A stretch of 44,117 nucleotides of DNA from Streptomyces rubellomurinus (GTDB lineage: Bacteria; Actinomycetota; Actinomycetes; Streptomycetales; Streptomycetaceae), in NCBI RefSeq assembly GCF_000961885.1, contig NZ_JZKH01000069.1, forward strand, positions 1 through 44,117, in the 5' to 3' direction. Of this stretch, positions 33,901 to 42,390 are shown piece by piece; the first letter of the stretch is position 1, and the number at the start of each line of letters is the position of its first letter. Under the pieces are notes generated by a model. The model made no database searches and was not told where the DNA came from. It saw nothing but the letters and a program-made list of their open reading frames with translations. Made by a program: the position numbers and the translations under genes.

Positions 33901-34680
33901 ATGTCGACACCGGTCCCGGGTCGCCACGCCGCGCTGGACCAGGGCCTCGGCGGCCCGTTCACCTCCCTGCGGTACGCCCTCAGACTGCTGGAGGCGGTGG
34001 ACCGCCACCCTGACGGCGTCACGCTCGTCGCCCTCGCCCGCGAGACCTCGCTCGGCCTGCCCACCGTGCGCCGGCTCGCGGAACTCCTGGAGATCGAGGG
34101 CTACCTCCAGTGCCAGGACGGCGGTTGGGTGCTCGGCGGCGCCTTCGCCGTGCTCGGGCAGCACAACCGGGAGCAGCTGGTCAAGGCCCGGCTCAACCGC
34201 AAACTCGCCGAGCTGCGCGACGAGTTGGGTGCGGCCGTGTACTTCAGCCGTTACCACGACGGGGAGTTGTCGGTGGAGGCGGTGTCGGCCACCGACTACG
34301 CGCCGGCCGTCCAGGAGTGGGTGGACTTCCGGGCCACCGCGCACGCCAGCGCGATCGGCAAGTGTCTGCTCAGCCAGCTCGACGCGGACGGCCGCCGCGA
34401 CCACCTGTCGCGGCACCCGGTCGCCCGGCTCACCTCCCGCACCGTCACCGACGTCGACCAGCTGATGCACCGGCTGGAGCGGCAGCCGGCCACCGTGCCG
34501 GTGCTCGACATCCAGGAGTACGCGCTGGGCACGGTGTGCGCGGCCGTGCCGATCACGGCGGGCAGCACGGTCGGCTGCCTGGCGACCTCGATGCCGGTGG
34601 CCAACATCCACAAGCTGCGGGCCGCCGCCGAACTGCTGGCGGCCTCGGCGGCGCCGCTGCTGCTCGCGATGGCGGTCTGA
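33901..34680 (+). CDS. IclR family transcriptional regulator
   Basis: A 259-aa IclR regulator. The winged HTH (FTSLRYALRLLEAVDRHPDG, LVALARETSLGLPTVRRLAELLEIEGYL) is followed by an effector domain (LGAAVYFSRYHDGELSVEAV, ATAHASAIGKCLLSQLD, DIQEYALGTVCAAVPI, GCLATSMPV). It differs clearly from AllR; the missing EQEIGVRCIA-type ligand segment is replaced by DIQEYALGTVCAAV. The ATG at 33901 has GGAAGGGG upstream. It stands alone, bounded by a strong terminator downstream. A developmental or catabolic role is possible but not readable. Confidence 0.92.
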   Translation: MSTPVPGRHAALDQGLGGPFTSLRYALRLLEAVDRHPDGVTLVALARETSLGLPTVRRLAELLEIEGYLQCQDGGWVLGGAFAVLGQHNREQLVKARLNRKLAELRDELGAAVYFSRYHDGELSVEAVSATDYAPAVQEWVDFRATAHASAIGKCLLSQLDADGRRDHLSRHPVARLTSRTVTDVDQLMHRLERQPATVPVLDIQEYALGTVCAAVPITAGSTVGCLATSMPVANIHKLRAAAELLAASAAPLLLAMAV

Positions 34681-34694
34681 GCCGCCCGCCTCGA

Positions 34695-34729
34695 CGGCCC
34701 CGCCGGACGTGACGCGTCCGGCGGGGCCG
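34695..34729 (+). terminator. Perfect 15-bp hairpin after the IclR gene
   Basis: The arms 34695-34709 and 34715-34729 are perfectly complementary with the 5-nt loop TGACG, 14 nt after the stop codon. Confidence 0.8.
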
Positions 34730-34908
34730 CGTGCTGCCCGGCCATCCCTCCCCGGCGGCGCCCGGGTCTGCTCGGGTTATTAGACTCGATGTCGATAAGA
34801 GTGGTCGAAACCCTTGAACCCCGGGCTACCCGCGAGTACGTTTCCCTCAGCCGAGCCGCCACCCGAGCCGCAACCCGAGCCGCCGCCCCAGGTCAGGAGG
34901 GCCTAGCC

Positions 34909-35826
34909 ATGCCCCGATCCACGCCCGTCCCCGCCCTCGCCGCCCCCGCCGCACGCGTCCACGAGAGCCTGGTCCTCGAACCGCGCGACGTCCGCTTCGA
35001 CTGGGCGCAGCTGCCGCTGCACTGGATCCCCGACGAGCCGGTGGCCACCCATGTCATCAACGTGCTGCACCTGCTGCTGCCCGAGGGGGAGCGCTGGTTC
35101 GTCAAGGTGTTCAAGGAGGCGCTGCCGCTCATCCGGGACGAGCAACTGCGCGAGGAGGTCCTCGGGTTCATCGGCCAGGAGGCGATCCACGCCGAGGCGC
35201 ACCAGGAGGTCCTGGACCACATGCTCGGCCAGGGGCTCGACCCGCGCCCGTACGTGCGGCAGGTCTCCTGGCTGTTCCGGCGCGTCCTCGGCGACAAGCC
35301 CGGGCTGTCGGCGCGCCGGCGGCGGGAGAATGTCATCGAGCGGGTCGCGTTCATCGCGGCAATCGAGCACTTCACCGCCTTCCTCGGCGACTGGGCGCTC
35401 AACTCGCCCGGCCTGGACCGCGCGAAGGCCGACCCGACGATGCTCGACCTGCTGCGCTGGCACGGCGCCGAGGAGGTCGAGCACCGCAGCGTCGCCTTCG
35501 ACCTGCTGGTCCACCTCGACCCGGGCTACCTGCGCCGACTGCGCGGGATGCTGGTCTCCGGGCCGCTGCTGGTCCACCTCTGGGTGCGCGGGGCGCGCTA
35601 CCTGCTCGCGGCCGACCCGACCCTGGCCGGGCGGCTCAAGCCCACCTGGGGCGAGGCCCTGCGGATCTCCCGGCGCGGGCTGCTGCCCTCCCCGGGGCGC
35701 TCCGTCCGCTCCGGCCTGAGGTACCTGCGGCCCGGCTACCACCCCACCCAGGAGGGCTCCTCCAGTCAGGCCCTCGGCTACCTCGCCACCTCCCCGGCCG
35801 CCCGCGCGGCGGCGGCGCACGGCTGA
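34909..35826 (+). CDS. PF10118-type predicted metal-dependent (ferritin-like diiron) enzyme
   Basis: A 305-aa all-helical protein of the family annotated as predicted metal-dependent hydrolase. Carboxylate and His ligands fit a ferritin-like diiron site: EGERWFVKVFKEALP, GFIGQEAIHAEAHQEVLDHM, AFIAAIEHFTAFLGDW and RWHGAEEVEHRSVAFDLLVHL. The E-x-x-H and E-E-x-x-H patterns in paired helices are typical of diiron oxygenases. AGGAGG precedes the ATG. The genes downstream encode a flavin/2Fe-2S reductase, an M24-type protein and an epoxide-hydrolase/SDR fusion. I infer an oxygenase rather than a hydrolase. The stop lies inside the first word of heptad array 4. Confidence 0.87.
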   Translation: MPRSTPVPALAAPAARVHESLVLEPRDVRFDWAQLPLHWIPDEPVATHVINVLHLLLPEGERWFVKVFKEALPLIRDEQLREEVLGFIGQEAIHAEAHQEVLDHMLGQGLDPRPYVRQVSWLFRRVLGDKPGLSARRRRENVIERVAFIAAIEHFTAFLGDWALNSPGLDRAKADPTMLDLLRWHGAEEVEHRSVAFDLLVHLDPGYLRRLRGMLVSGPLLVHLWVRGARYLLAADPTLAGRLKPTWGEALRISRRGLLPSPGRSVRSGLRYLRPGYHPTQEGSSSQALGYLATSPAARAAAAHG

Positions 35827-35937
35827 CGGGTTTCAGCGAACAGAGAACAACATCTGTTATCTGAAAGTTGTTATCTGTTATCTGTTCGCTGAAATCTGAA
35901 AGTTGAAAGTTGACATCTGAACTCCGACATCTGTTCG
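35823..35937. repeat. AT-rich heptad array 4 (4 words, hinge, 12 words)
   Basis: The longest member. Minus-strand words outward from the centre are TTGTTCT, CTGTTCG, CTGAAAC and CCGTCAG (35850 back to 35823; the last overlaps the stop codon of the upstream gene). The hinge is CAT (35851-35853). Plus-strand words are CTGTTAT, CTGAAAG, TTGTTAT, CTGTTAT, CTGTTCG, CTGAAAT, CTGAAAG, TTGAAAG, TTGACAT, CTGAACT, CCGACAT and CTGTTCG (35854-35937). It ends 22 nt before the reductase start codon, so it fills the whole spacer between two same-strand genes. Confidence 0.87.
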
Positions 35938-35959
35938 TCGAGACCGAGGACCCTCCCGG

Positions 35960-37048
35960 ATGGACCTGCTCAACCCGCCCCCCGACCTCTACGGCCGCCC
36001 CCGCGCCGATACGTTCATGCGCCGGCTCACCGCCTTCGGCGACCGTTACAGCCCGGCCCTCGGCGGCCCGCTGCTGCGCCGCAACCCGCGCCGCCCGTTC
36101 AGCCGCCCCACCCCGCCGCTCCGGCTGGTGATCACCGCCCGCCGTGAACTCGCCTCCGATGTCGTCGAGTTGACCCTCGCCGACCCCTCCGGCGGCCCGC
36201 TGCCGCGCTGGCAGCCCGGCGCCCACCTGCGCCTGGTGCTGCCCTCCGGCCGCGAGCGCCACTACTCCCTCTGCGGCGACCCGGCCGACCCCGCCGCCTA
36301 CCGCGTCGCGGTGCGCCGCCTGCCCGAGGGCGGCGGCGGGTCCGTCGAGGTCCACGACACCCTGCACCCCGGCGCCCGCCTCACCGCCCGCCGCCCGCGC
36401 AACGGCTTCGCCTTCTGTGCCGAGCCCGTCGTCCTGCTGCTCGCCGGCGGCATCGGCATCACCCCGCTGCTCCCGATGGCCCGCGAGGCGCAGCGGCACG
36501 GCCTGGACTGGCGCCTGGTGCACGTCGGCCGCAGCGCGGACACCCTCCCGTACGGGGACGAGCTGCGCGCCCTGGACCCGCGCCGGGTGGTGCTGCGCAC
36601 CGACGACGAGCACGGCGGCGTCCCGACCGGTGCCGAGCTGCTCGCCCACGCCCCGCGCGGCGCCGCCGTCTACTGCTGCGGCCCCGCCCCGATGCTGGCC
36701 GCGGTGCAGCGGGCGCTGGACGGTTCCCCGGCCGCGTCGCTGCACTTCGAGCGTTTCGGCGCCGCGCCGGTCACCGGAGGCCGCCCGTTCGCGGTCCGGC
36801 TCGGGGCGGCCGGCCCGACGCTGGACGTCCCCGCCGACCGGTCCGCCCTGGACGTGCTGCGCGAGGCCCGCCCGGACCTCCCGTACTCCTGCCACCAGGG
36901 CTTCTGCGGCACCTGCGAGCTCCGCGTCCTCGCGGGCGAGCCCGAGCACCGGGACCGGCGCCTGACCGCCGAGCAGCGCGCCGCCGGCGCCCTGCTGCCC
37001 TGCGTCTCGCGGGCCGCCGAGGGCGAGACCCTGGTCCTCGACCTCTGA
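35960..37048 (+). CDS. Phthalate-dioxygenase-reductase-type FMN/2Fe-2S oxidoreductase
   Basis: A 362-aa reductase with three modules: a flavin domain (WQPGAHLRLVLPSGRERHYSLCGDP), a pyridine nucleotide domain (LLLAGGIGITPLLPMAREA, CCGPAPMLAAVQRAL) and a C-terminal plant-type ferredoxin domain (SCHQGFCGTCELRVLAGE, then Cys in LLPCVSRA; four Cys ligands). This order is that of phthalate dioxygenase reductase. Such proteins pass electrons from NAD(P)H to an oxygenase; the neighbouring diiron-like protein is the obvious partner. The N-terminal 50 residues are an extra basic segment. GAGGA precedes the ATG. Confidence 0.94.
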   Translation: MDLLNPPPDLYGRPRADTFMRRLTAFGDRYSPALGGPLLRRNPRRPFSRPTPPLRLVITARRELASDVVELTLADPSGGPLPRWQPGAHLRLVLPSGRERHYSLCGDPADPAAYRVAVRRLPEGGGGSVEVHDTLHPGARLTARRPRNGFAFCAEPVVLLLAGGIGITPLLPMAREAQRHGLDWRLVHVGRSADTLPYGDELRALDPRRVVLRTDDEHGGVPTGAELLAHAPRGAAVYCCGPAPMLAAVQRALDGSPAASLHFERFGAAPVTGGRPFAVRLGAAGPTLDVPADRSALDVLREARPDLPYSCHQGFCGTCELRVLAGEPEHRDRRLTAEQRAAGALLPCVSRAAEGETLVLDL

Positions 37049-37052
37049 CCCG

Positions 37053-37160
37053 CACCGGCCCGAACCGGCACCGGCCCGAACCGGCACCGGCCAGGACCGC
37101 CCCCGGCACCCGCACCGGCCAGGACCGCCACCGGCCCGAACCCGCACCGGCCCGAACCAC
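37053..37160. repeat. 16-bp tandem repeat between reductase and M24 genes
   Basis: Tandem, partly degenerate units of CACCGGCCCGAACCGG and CACCGGCCAGGACCGC fill the spacer (first units 37053-37068 and 37069-37084, last ending near 37160). It seems to have grown by local duplication. Confidence 0.65.
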
Positions 37161-37171
37161 TAGGAGCCCCG

Positions 37172-38050
37172 ATGGCAGCGATGCCCGCCTTCCCCTACAC
37201 CGAGCGCGACCTCGCCCGCTTCCGGGAGGTCCAGCAGCTCGCCTACCACTGCGCCGAGCAGGTCGCGGCGTGGATCGAACCGGGCGTCACCGAGCGGCAG
37301 ACGACGGCGGAGCTGCGCCGCCGCCTGGTCGCCGCCGGGGTGCAGGACTTCTTCCACGTCCCGTTCGCCTGGTTCGGCGACCGTACGGCGTTCCGGCACT
37401 TCCGCACCCCGCTGCAGTTCTTCGCCGGCAGCCGCCGCCTGGAGGAGGGCATGCCGTACGTGCTGGACTGCGCGCCGATCGTGGACGGCTACACGGCCGA
37501 CATCGGCTACGGCGGCAAGGTCGGCGAGAACCGGGTCTGGGACCGCCTGGCCGCCGACCTCGCGGTGTACCGCGAGCTGATCCTGGCCGAGGTGCGCGCC
37601 CGCAAGCCGCTGAACGAGGTGTACGCGGCCGTGGACGCGCAGATCGCCGCGCACGGCTACGACAACCGCCACCGGGTGTACCCGGGCCGGGTGATCGGCC
37701 ACCAGGTGACCCGGACCACCGTGCGCGGCCCGGCCGGGGTGAACGTGTTCGGCTTCGGCGTGCGCACCCTTCAGACCCTCGGCCGCGAGCTCGTCACCGA
37801 GCGCCTGCACGGCCGTTCGCCGCTGTGGGCGGACGGCCGCTCGTCCCGGCACGCGCCCACCCCGGGCCTGTGGGCGGTCGAGCCGCACATCGGCTTCCGG
37901 GGCGTGGGCATCAAGTTCGAGGAGCTGCTGGTGGTCACCGAGGACGACGCCCACTGGCTCGACGACGACCTGCCGCACGTCCGCCGCTGGACGGCCGCCG
38001 GGCAGGAAGCGACCAGCACCCGGACCGATGCCGTGGAGGCCGCCCGATGA
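37172..38050 (+). CDS. M24 family metallopeptidase-like protein
   Basis: A 292-aa pita-bread-fold protein of the M24 (Xaa-Pro aminopeptidase/methionine aminopeptidase) superfamily. The five metal ligands are present in order: Asp in YVLDCAPIV, Asp in YTADIGYGG, His in GRVIGHQVT, Glu in LWAVEPHIG and Glu in GIKFEELLVV. The N-terminal creatinase domain is missing. A peptide or a C-N bond of another small molecule could be the substrate. Its ATGA overlap with the next gene and position in the operon tie it to the reductase and the hydrolase-SDR fusion, a grouping I have seen in other actinomycetes, with unknown purpose. Confidence 0.9.
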   Translation: MAAMPAFPYTERDLARFREVQQLAYHCAEQVAAWIEPGVTERQTTAELRRRLVAAGVQDFFHVPFAWFGDRTAFRHFRTPLQFFAGSRRLEEGMPYVLDCAPIVDGYTADIGYGGKVGENRVWDRLAADLAVYRELILAEVRARKPLNEVYAAVDAQIAAHGYDNRHRVYPGRVIGHQVTRTTVRGPAGVNVFGFGVRTLQTLGRELVTERLHGRSPLWADGRSSRHAPTPGLWAVEPHIGFRGVGIKFEELLVVTEDDAHWLDDDLPHVRRWTAAGQEATSTRTDAVEAAR

Positions 38051-39780
38051 GCACCCCGACCCGCCGCCGGACCGTCCGCTCCGGCGGCCTGTCGCTCGCC
38101 GTCTTCGAGCAGGGCGACCCGGCCGCCCCCACCGTCCTGCTGGTGCACGGCTACCCGGACACCCACGCCGTCTGGGACGACGTCGCCGCCGACCTCGCCC
38201 GCGACCACCACGTGGTCCGCTACGACGTGCGCGGCGCCGGCGAGTCCGGCGCGCCCGCCGGCCGGGACGGCTACCGGCTGGAGCACCTGGCCGAGGACCT
38301 GTTCGCCGTCGCCGAGGCCGTCAGCCCGGACGAGCCGGTCCACCTGGTCGCCCACGACTGGGGCTCGATCCAGTCCTGGGAGGCCGTCACCGCGCCCGGC
38401 GCCGAGCGGCGGATCGCCTCCTACACCACCATGTCCGGCCCCTGCCTGGACCACACCGGCCACTGGCTGCGCCACCGCCTGCGCCGGCCCACCCCGCGCC
38501 ACCTGGGGCAGCTGCTCCACCAGGGCCTGCACTCCTGGTACATCACCGCCTTCCACCTGCCCTACCTCGCCCCGGCGGCGTGGCGCCTCGGCCTGGCCCG
38601 GGCCTGGCCGCGGGTGCTGCGCGACCTGGAGCACGTCACCCCGCGCGCCGGCCACCCGGGGCCGAGCCTGCGCCGCGACGCCGTCCGCGGCATCGAGCTG
38701 TACCGGGCCAACTTCCGCCCCACCATGGGCCGTCCGCGCGAGCGGCCGACCGAGGTGCCGGTCCAGCTGGTCACCCTGACCCGGGACCGCTACGTGGGCA
38801 CCTACCTCTCCGAGGGGCTGGAGCGCTGGGTGCCGAACCTGACCCGAAGGACGCTGCACGCCGGCCACTGGTCGGCGCTGCTGGAGAAGGGAGCCACCGT
38901 GGCCGGACTGGTCCGCGAGTTCACCGCCCGCACCGCCGCCGAACGGGCCGGGAACGGCCGACCGGCCGAGGGCGACGGCCGGTTGGCCGTGGTGACCGGC
39001 GGCGGCAGCGGCATCGGGCGGGCCACCGCGCTCGCCCTCGCCGAGGACGGCGCCCGGGTGGTGGTCTGCGACCTCGACCTCGCGGCCGCCGAGCGCACCG
39101 CCGAACTCGCCTCGCTGGTCGGCCCGAAGGCGCACGCCTACCGGGTGGACGTCGCGGACGGCGCCGCGATGGACGCCTTCGCCCAGGCCGTCGCCGCCGA
39201 GCACGGTGTGCCCGACGTGCTGGTCAACAACGCGGGCATCGGCCACTCCGGGACGTTCCTGCAGACCACCGAGAAGGAGTGGCAGCGCGTCCTGGACGTC
39301 AACCTGTGGGGCGTCATCCACGGTTGCCGCGCCTTCGGCACGCTGATGGCCGACCGCGGCCGGGGCGGCCACCTGGTCAACGTCTCCTCGGCGGCCGCCT
39401 ACCTGCCGTCCAAGGCGCTCACCGCCTACGCCACCAGCAAGGCCGCCGTCTTCATGCTCTCCGACTGCCTGCGCGCCGAGTTCACCGCCCACGGCATCGG
39501 CGTCTCCACCATCTGCCCCGGCATCGTCAACACCAACATCACCCGCACCTCCACCTTCTCCGCCACCACCGCCGCCGAGCAGGCCGCCAAGCAGGCCCGC
39601 GCGGCCCGGCTCTACGCCCGCCGTGGCTTCCCGCCGGAGAAGGTCGCCGACGCGATCGTGCGCGCCGTCCGCACCGGCCGGGCGGTCGTCCCGGTCACCC
39701 CGGAGGCGAAGGTCGCGCGGTTCCTGTCCCGGCTCAGCCCCGGACTGCTGCGCCTCGCCGCCCGCCTCAACGTGACCTGA
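38047..39780 (+). CDS. Alpha/beta-hydrolase and SDR fusion (EphD-like)
   Basis: A 577-aa two-domain enzyme. Residues 1 to about 295 are an epoxide-hydrolase-type alpha/beta hydrolase: oxyanion motif LLVHGYPDTHAVWDD, nucleophile Asp104 in VAHDWGS and the late His in HAGHWSALLEKG. Residues from about 313 are a classical SDR: TGGGSGIG (317-324), DVLVNNAGIGHSG, NVSSAAAYLP, YATSK and the C-terminal extension. The same architecture occurs in M. tuberculosis EphD (about 590 aa). It probably hydrolyses an epoxide and then oxidises or reduces the product. The ATG overlaps the M24 gene stop (ATGA). Confidence 0.93.
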   Translation: MSTPTRRRTVRSGGLSLAVFEQGDPAAPTVLLVHGYPDTHAVWDDVAADLARDHHVVRYDVRGAGESGAPAGRDGYRLEHLAEDLFAVAEAVSPDEPVHLVAHDWGSIQSWEAVTAPGAERRIASYTTMSGPCLDHTGHWLRHRLRRPTPRHLGQLLHQGLHSWYITAFHLPYLAPAAWRLGLARAWPRVLRDLEHVTPRAGHPGPSLRRDAVRGIELYRANFRPTMGRPRERPTEVPVQLVTLTRDRYVGTYLSEGLERWVPNLTRRTLHAGHWSALLEKGATVAGLVREFTARTAAERAGNGRPAEGDGRLAVVTGGGSGIGRATALALAEDGARVVVCDLDLAAAERTAELASLVGPKAHAYRVDVADGAAMDAFAQAVAAEHGVPDVLVNNAGIGHSGTFLQTTEKEWQRVLDVNLWGVIHGCRAFGTLMADRGRGGHLVNVSSAAAYLPSKALTAYATSKAAVFMLSDCLRAEFTAHGIGVSTICPGIVNTNITRTSTFSATTAAEQAAKQARAARLYARRGFPPEKVADAIVRAVRTGRAVVPVTPEAKVARFLSRLSPGLLRLAARLNVT

Positions 39781-39953
39781 GGCGGCCCGACATGACGCGG
39801 CATGGGCCGAGGCGGCGCCACCCGGCGTGACGGCTCCTGATAGTGACTGACGCAACTCACAAACGGAGTGTCAGCTTCCTGCCAAAACCCCCTGGTCAGT
39901 GTCGGTCCGCCCGTAGGCTTACCGGCAGGTAACCAGTGAGGGGAACACGAACT

Positions 39954-40670
39954 GTGAAGAAGCGTCTGGTTTCGGTAGCGCTCGGTGCGGCCGGTCTGCT
40001 CATGGCGATGGCCCCGGGAGCCGTCGCGGCACCGGCCGCCGACGCGCCGAGCGCCCAGAGCTGCGAGGGCGTGACGCTCACCGGCTCGCTGCCGGTCCCG
40101 CCCGCGGGCACGACCGTCCAGCAGACGGTGACGATCGGACCGGACTGCAAGCCGCAGGAGGGCCCGGTCTCCTACGTCCCGACCGCCCAGGGCACCCAGA
40201 CCGCGCAGGCCCGCACGGCCCGGGCCGCCAAGGCCCTGGCGGCCGCGGGCGACACCACCGTCGCCGGCCACCGCAAGGTCACCAGCGCCAGCGAGATGTA
40301 CGACTGCTGCAACATCCGCATGACCGGCCTCTACACCACCTCCGACTGGGACGTCGCGAACGGCCGGATCACCACCGCCGCCACCACCGCGACCCAGGGC
40401 TTCAACCGCGAGCCGTGGAACGCCGGCTGGTCGGTCGCCTCCGCCACCAACAGCGACGACTGCACCACGGACTGTGCCGTCACCAACTCCCAGGCCCGCG
40501 CGGACTTCTCCTACAAGGGCATCTTCGACCCGACCGGCCTGTGGTACGGCAACACCCACACCACCTCGGTGACCCTCAACCCCGACCTCACCTACAGCTG
40601 CACCTTCGACGTCCAGCTGCGCCACACCTTCATCGGCTGGAACTGGCAGCGCTCCTGCAAGACCGCCTGA
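39954..40670 (+). CDS. Secreted cysteine-rich protein of unknown function
   Basis: A 238-aa protein. A Sec signal peptide (KKRLVSVALGAAGLLMAMAPGAVAAPAA) is cleaved near residue 27. The mature part has eight cysteines (SCEG, DCKP, DCCN, DCTTDC, SCTF, SCKT), probably forming disulfides, and two regions: Thr/Pro/Gln-rich to about residue 100, then an aromatic beta-type domain (MTGLYTTSDWDVANGRITTA, LWYGNTHTTSVTLNPDLTYSC, HTFIGWNWQRSC). I do not recognise the family. The GTG follows GAGGGG. Upstream, TTACC-GGCA-GGTAA (39919-39932) is a possible operator. A long hairpin ends the gene. Confidence 0.8.
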   Translation: MKKRLVSVALGAAGLLMAMAPGAVAAPAADAPSAQSCEGVTLTGSLPVPPAGTTVQQTVTIGPDCKPQEGPVSYVPTAQGTQTAQARTARAAKALAAAGDTTVAGHRKVTSASEMYDCCNIRMTGLYTTSDWDVANGRITTAATTATQGFNREPWNAGWSVASATNSDDCTTDCAVTNSQARADFSYKGIFDPTGLWYGNTHTTSVTLNPDLTYSCTFDVQLRHTFIGWNWQRSCKTA

Positions 40671-40689
40671 CCCACCCGGTGACGTGATC

Positions 40690-40736
40690 GCGAAGGCCTC
40701 CCGGCCCCGCCCCGAGCGGAGCCCGGAGGCCTTCGC
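40690..40736. terminator. Terminator between convergent genes
   Basis: GCGAAGGCCTCC (40690-40701) and GGAGGCCTTCGC (40725-40736) form a perfect 12-bp stem, extendable inward by CCGG pairs. A 20-bp direct repeat (40751-40770 and 40771-40790) follows and runs into the 3' end of the minus-strand gene. Confidence 0.75.
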
Positions 40737-40784
40737 CACAGCTGCCGGGCCTTCGCCGCGACCTTCAGCCCTTCGCCGCGGCGT

Positions 40785-41078
40785 TCAGCCCTTCAGCCGC
40801 CGCAGCCCTTCGAAGAGCTCGTCGGCGGTCATGCAGATGTGGAGGTCGACGGTGGCGTTCAGCTGCTGCCAGAACGGTTCGGCGATGGACGGCAGCGAGG
40901 CCTCGTCCGCGACGTTCACCACCATCACCATGGACCGGCGGCCTCGCCGGTTGAGGAAGTAGGCCGCCTCCGGCTTGAGTTGGGCCAGCATCTGCTGGAC
41001 CCCCTCGGTGATCGATCCGTCGCTGACGAGCTTGTTCGAGGTCGCGGTGTCGAGTTCGACCTCCAGCAGGGCGCGCAT
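40785..41078 (-). CDS. Small conserved-looking protein of unknown function
   Basis: A 97-aa soluble protein: MRALLEVELDTATSNKLV, MLAQLKPEAAYFLNRRGRRS, MVMVVNVADEASLPSIAEPF and TVDLHICMTADELFEGL. The alternation of strands and helices suggests a single ferredoxin-like or dimeric alpha/beta-barrel domain of the kind often annotated as a muconolactone-isomerase-like or DUF3303-type small protein, but I cannot name the family with confidence. The ATG at 41078 has GGAGCGGGG upstream. It is 87 nt downstream of xdhC on the same strand; a functional tie is not evident. Confidence 0.68.
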   Translation of the reverse strand: MRALLEVELDTATSNKLVSDGSITEGVQQMLAQLKPEAAYFLNRRGRRSMVMVVNVADEASLPSIAEPFWQQLNATVDLHICMTADELFEGLRRLKG

Positions 41079-41165
41079 GGTCCCCGCTCCTTCCCCGGGC
41101 TCGGGGCGAGTCCGCAACTCCAGCCTCCCGCCAACGCGGTGGCCACGCAACGTCACCCGCCCTCG

Positions 41166-42350
41166 TCACGCGGCGTGCGGCGAACGGCTCCCGGCCGGTT
41201 CCTCCGCCGGCGTCGCCAGGTCGTGGTGGATCGGCCCGTTCCCGGCGCTCAGCGGCAGGCAGCTGCCGCCGCGCCGGTGGGCGACGATCTCGGCGGCGAC
41301 CGACACCGCCGTCTCCTCCGGGGTGCGCGAGCCCAGGTCGAGCCCGATCGGGGAGCGCAGCCGGGCCAGTTCGGCGTCGCTCAGCCCGGCCTCGCGCAGC
41401 TTGGCCTGCCGCTCCCGGTGGGTGCGGCGCGAGCCCATCGCGCCGACGTAGCCGACCGGCAGCCGCAGCGCCCGCTCCAGCAGCGGGATGTCGAACTTGG
41501 CGTCGTGGGTGAGCACGCACAGCACGGTGCGCCCGTCGATCCGGCCGAGCTGCGAGTCGAGGTAGCGGTGCGGCCAGTCGACGACGACCTCGTCGGCGTC
41601 CGGGAAGCGACGGGCGGTGGCGAAGACGGGCCGGGCGTCGCAGACGGTGACGCGGTAGCCGAGGAAGCGGCCGATCCGCACCACGGCGGCGGCGAAGTCG
41701 ATCGCGCCGAAGACGATCATCCGCGGCGCGGGCACGGAGGACTCGACGAAGACGGTGACGGTGCCCCGCCCCTGCTCGTCGCAGGGCCGCCCGTCCAGGC
41801 CGAGCACGACCCTGCCGGTGCGCCCGGCGTCCAGCATCGCCCGGGCCTCGGCGACCACGGCGCGCTCCAGCGCGCCGACCGTGGAGGGCCCCGTCGACAG
41901 CGCCCCGAACGCCTCCCCGGCGGTGACGGCGACGCAGGCGCCGACGAGCGCGGCCGGCCCCTCGACGACCCGGGCGAGGGCGACCGGCGTGCCGGCGGCG
42001 ATCCGGGCGAGGCCGGCGTCCAGCCCGGCGTCGGAGCCGGGCACGACCGGCTGGACGAACACGTCGAGGACCCCGCCGCAGGTCAGCCCGACCGCGAAGG
42101 CGTCCTCGTCGCTGTAGCCGAAGCGCTCCAGTACCGGTTCGCCGCTCTCGATCGCCGCCAGGCACAGCTCGTACACGGCGCCCTCGACGCAGCCGCCGGA
42201 GACGCTGCCGACCGCCTCGCCGGCCGCGTCCACGGCCAGCGCCGCCCCGGGGTCGCGCGGGGCGCTGCCGGAGACGCCGACGACGGTGGCCACGGCGAAG
42301 GAGCGCCCCGAGGCGTGCCAGGCCTGCAACTGCTCGGCGATGTCCTGCAT
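41166..42350 (-). CDS. xdhC: XdhC-family xanthine dehydrogenase accessory protein
   Basis: A 394-aa XdhC/CoxI protein. The N-terminal domain (VATVVGVSGSAPRDPGAALAVDAAGEAVGSVSGGCVEGAVYE, then FGYSDEDAFAVGLTCGG) and the C-terminal Rossmann domain (MIVFGAIDFAAAVVRIGRFLGYRVTVCDARP, THDAKFDIPLLERAL, VGYVGAMGSRRTHRER, IGLDLGSRTPEETAVSVAAEI) are both intact. XdhC proteins bind molybdenum cofactor and help its sulfuration and insertion into xanthine dehydrogenase. The ATG at 42350 has AAGGAG 10 nt upstream. The dehydrogenase subunits themselves are not in the window. It follows an AzgA-type permease gene, again linking it to purine use. Confidence 0.94.
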   Translation of the reverse strand: MQDIAEQLQAWHASGRSFAVATVVGVSGSAPRDPGAALAVDAAGEAVGSVSGGCVEGAVYELCLAAIESGEPVLERFGYSDEDAFAVGLTCGGVLDVFVQPVVPGSDAGLDAGLARIAAGTPVALARVVEGPAALVGACVAVTAGEAFGALSTGPSTVGALERAVVAEARAMLDAGRTGRVVLGLDGRPCDEQGRGTVTVFVESSVPAPRMIVFGAIDFAAAVVRIGRFLGYRVTVCDARPVFATARRFPDADEVVVDWPHRYLDSQLGRIDGRTVLCVLTHDAKFDIPLLERALRLPVGYVGAMGSRRTHRERQAKLREAGLSDAELARLRSPIGLDLGSRTPEETAVSVAAEIVAHRRGGSCLPLSAGNGPIHHDLATPAEEPAGSRSPHAA

Positions 42351-42390
42351 GGCGGAGTGCTCCTTACCCATTCTCGACAGTAGCGGGGGT

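Noticed and set aside
37270..38046. N-terminal extension of the hydrolase-SDR fusion through the M24 gene
   Set aside because: Arg/Pro/Gly-rich shadow of the M24 gene; the ATG at 38047 couples to its stop codon.
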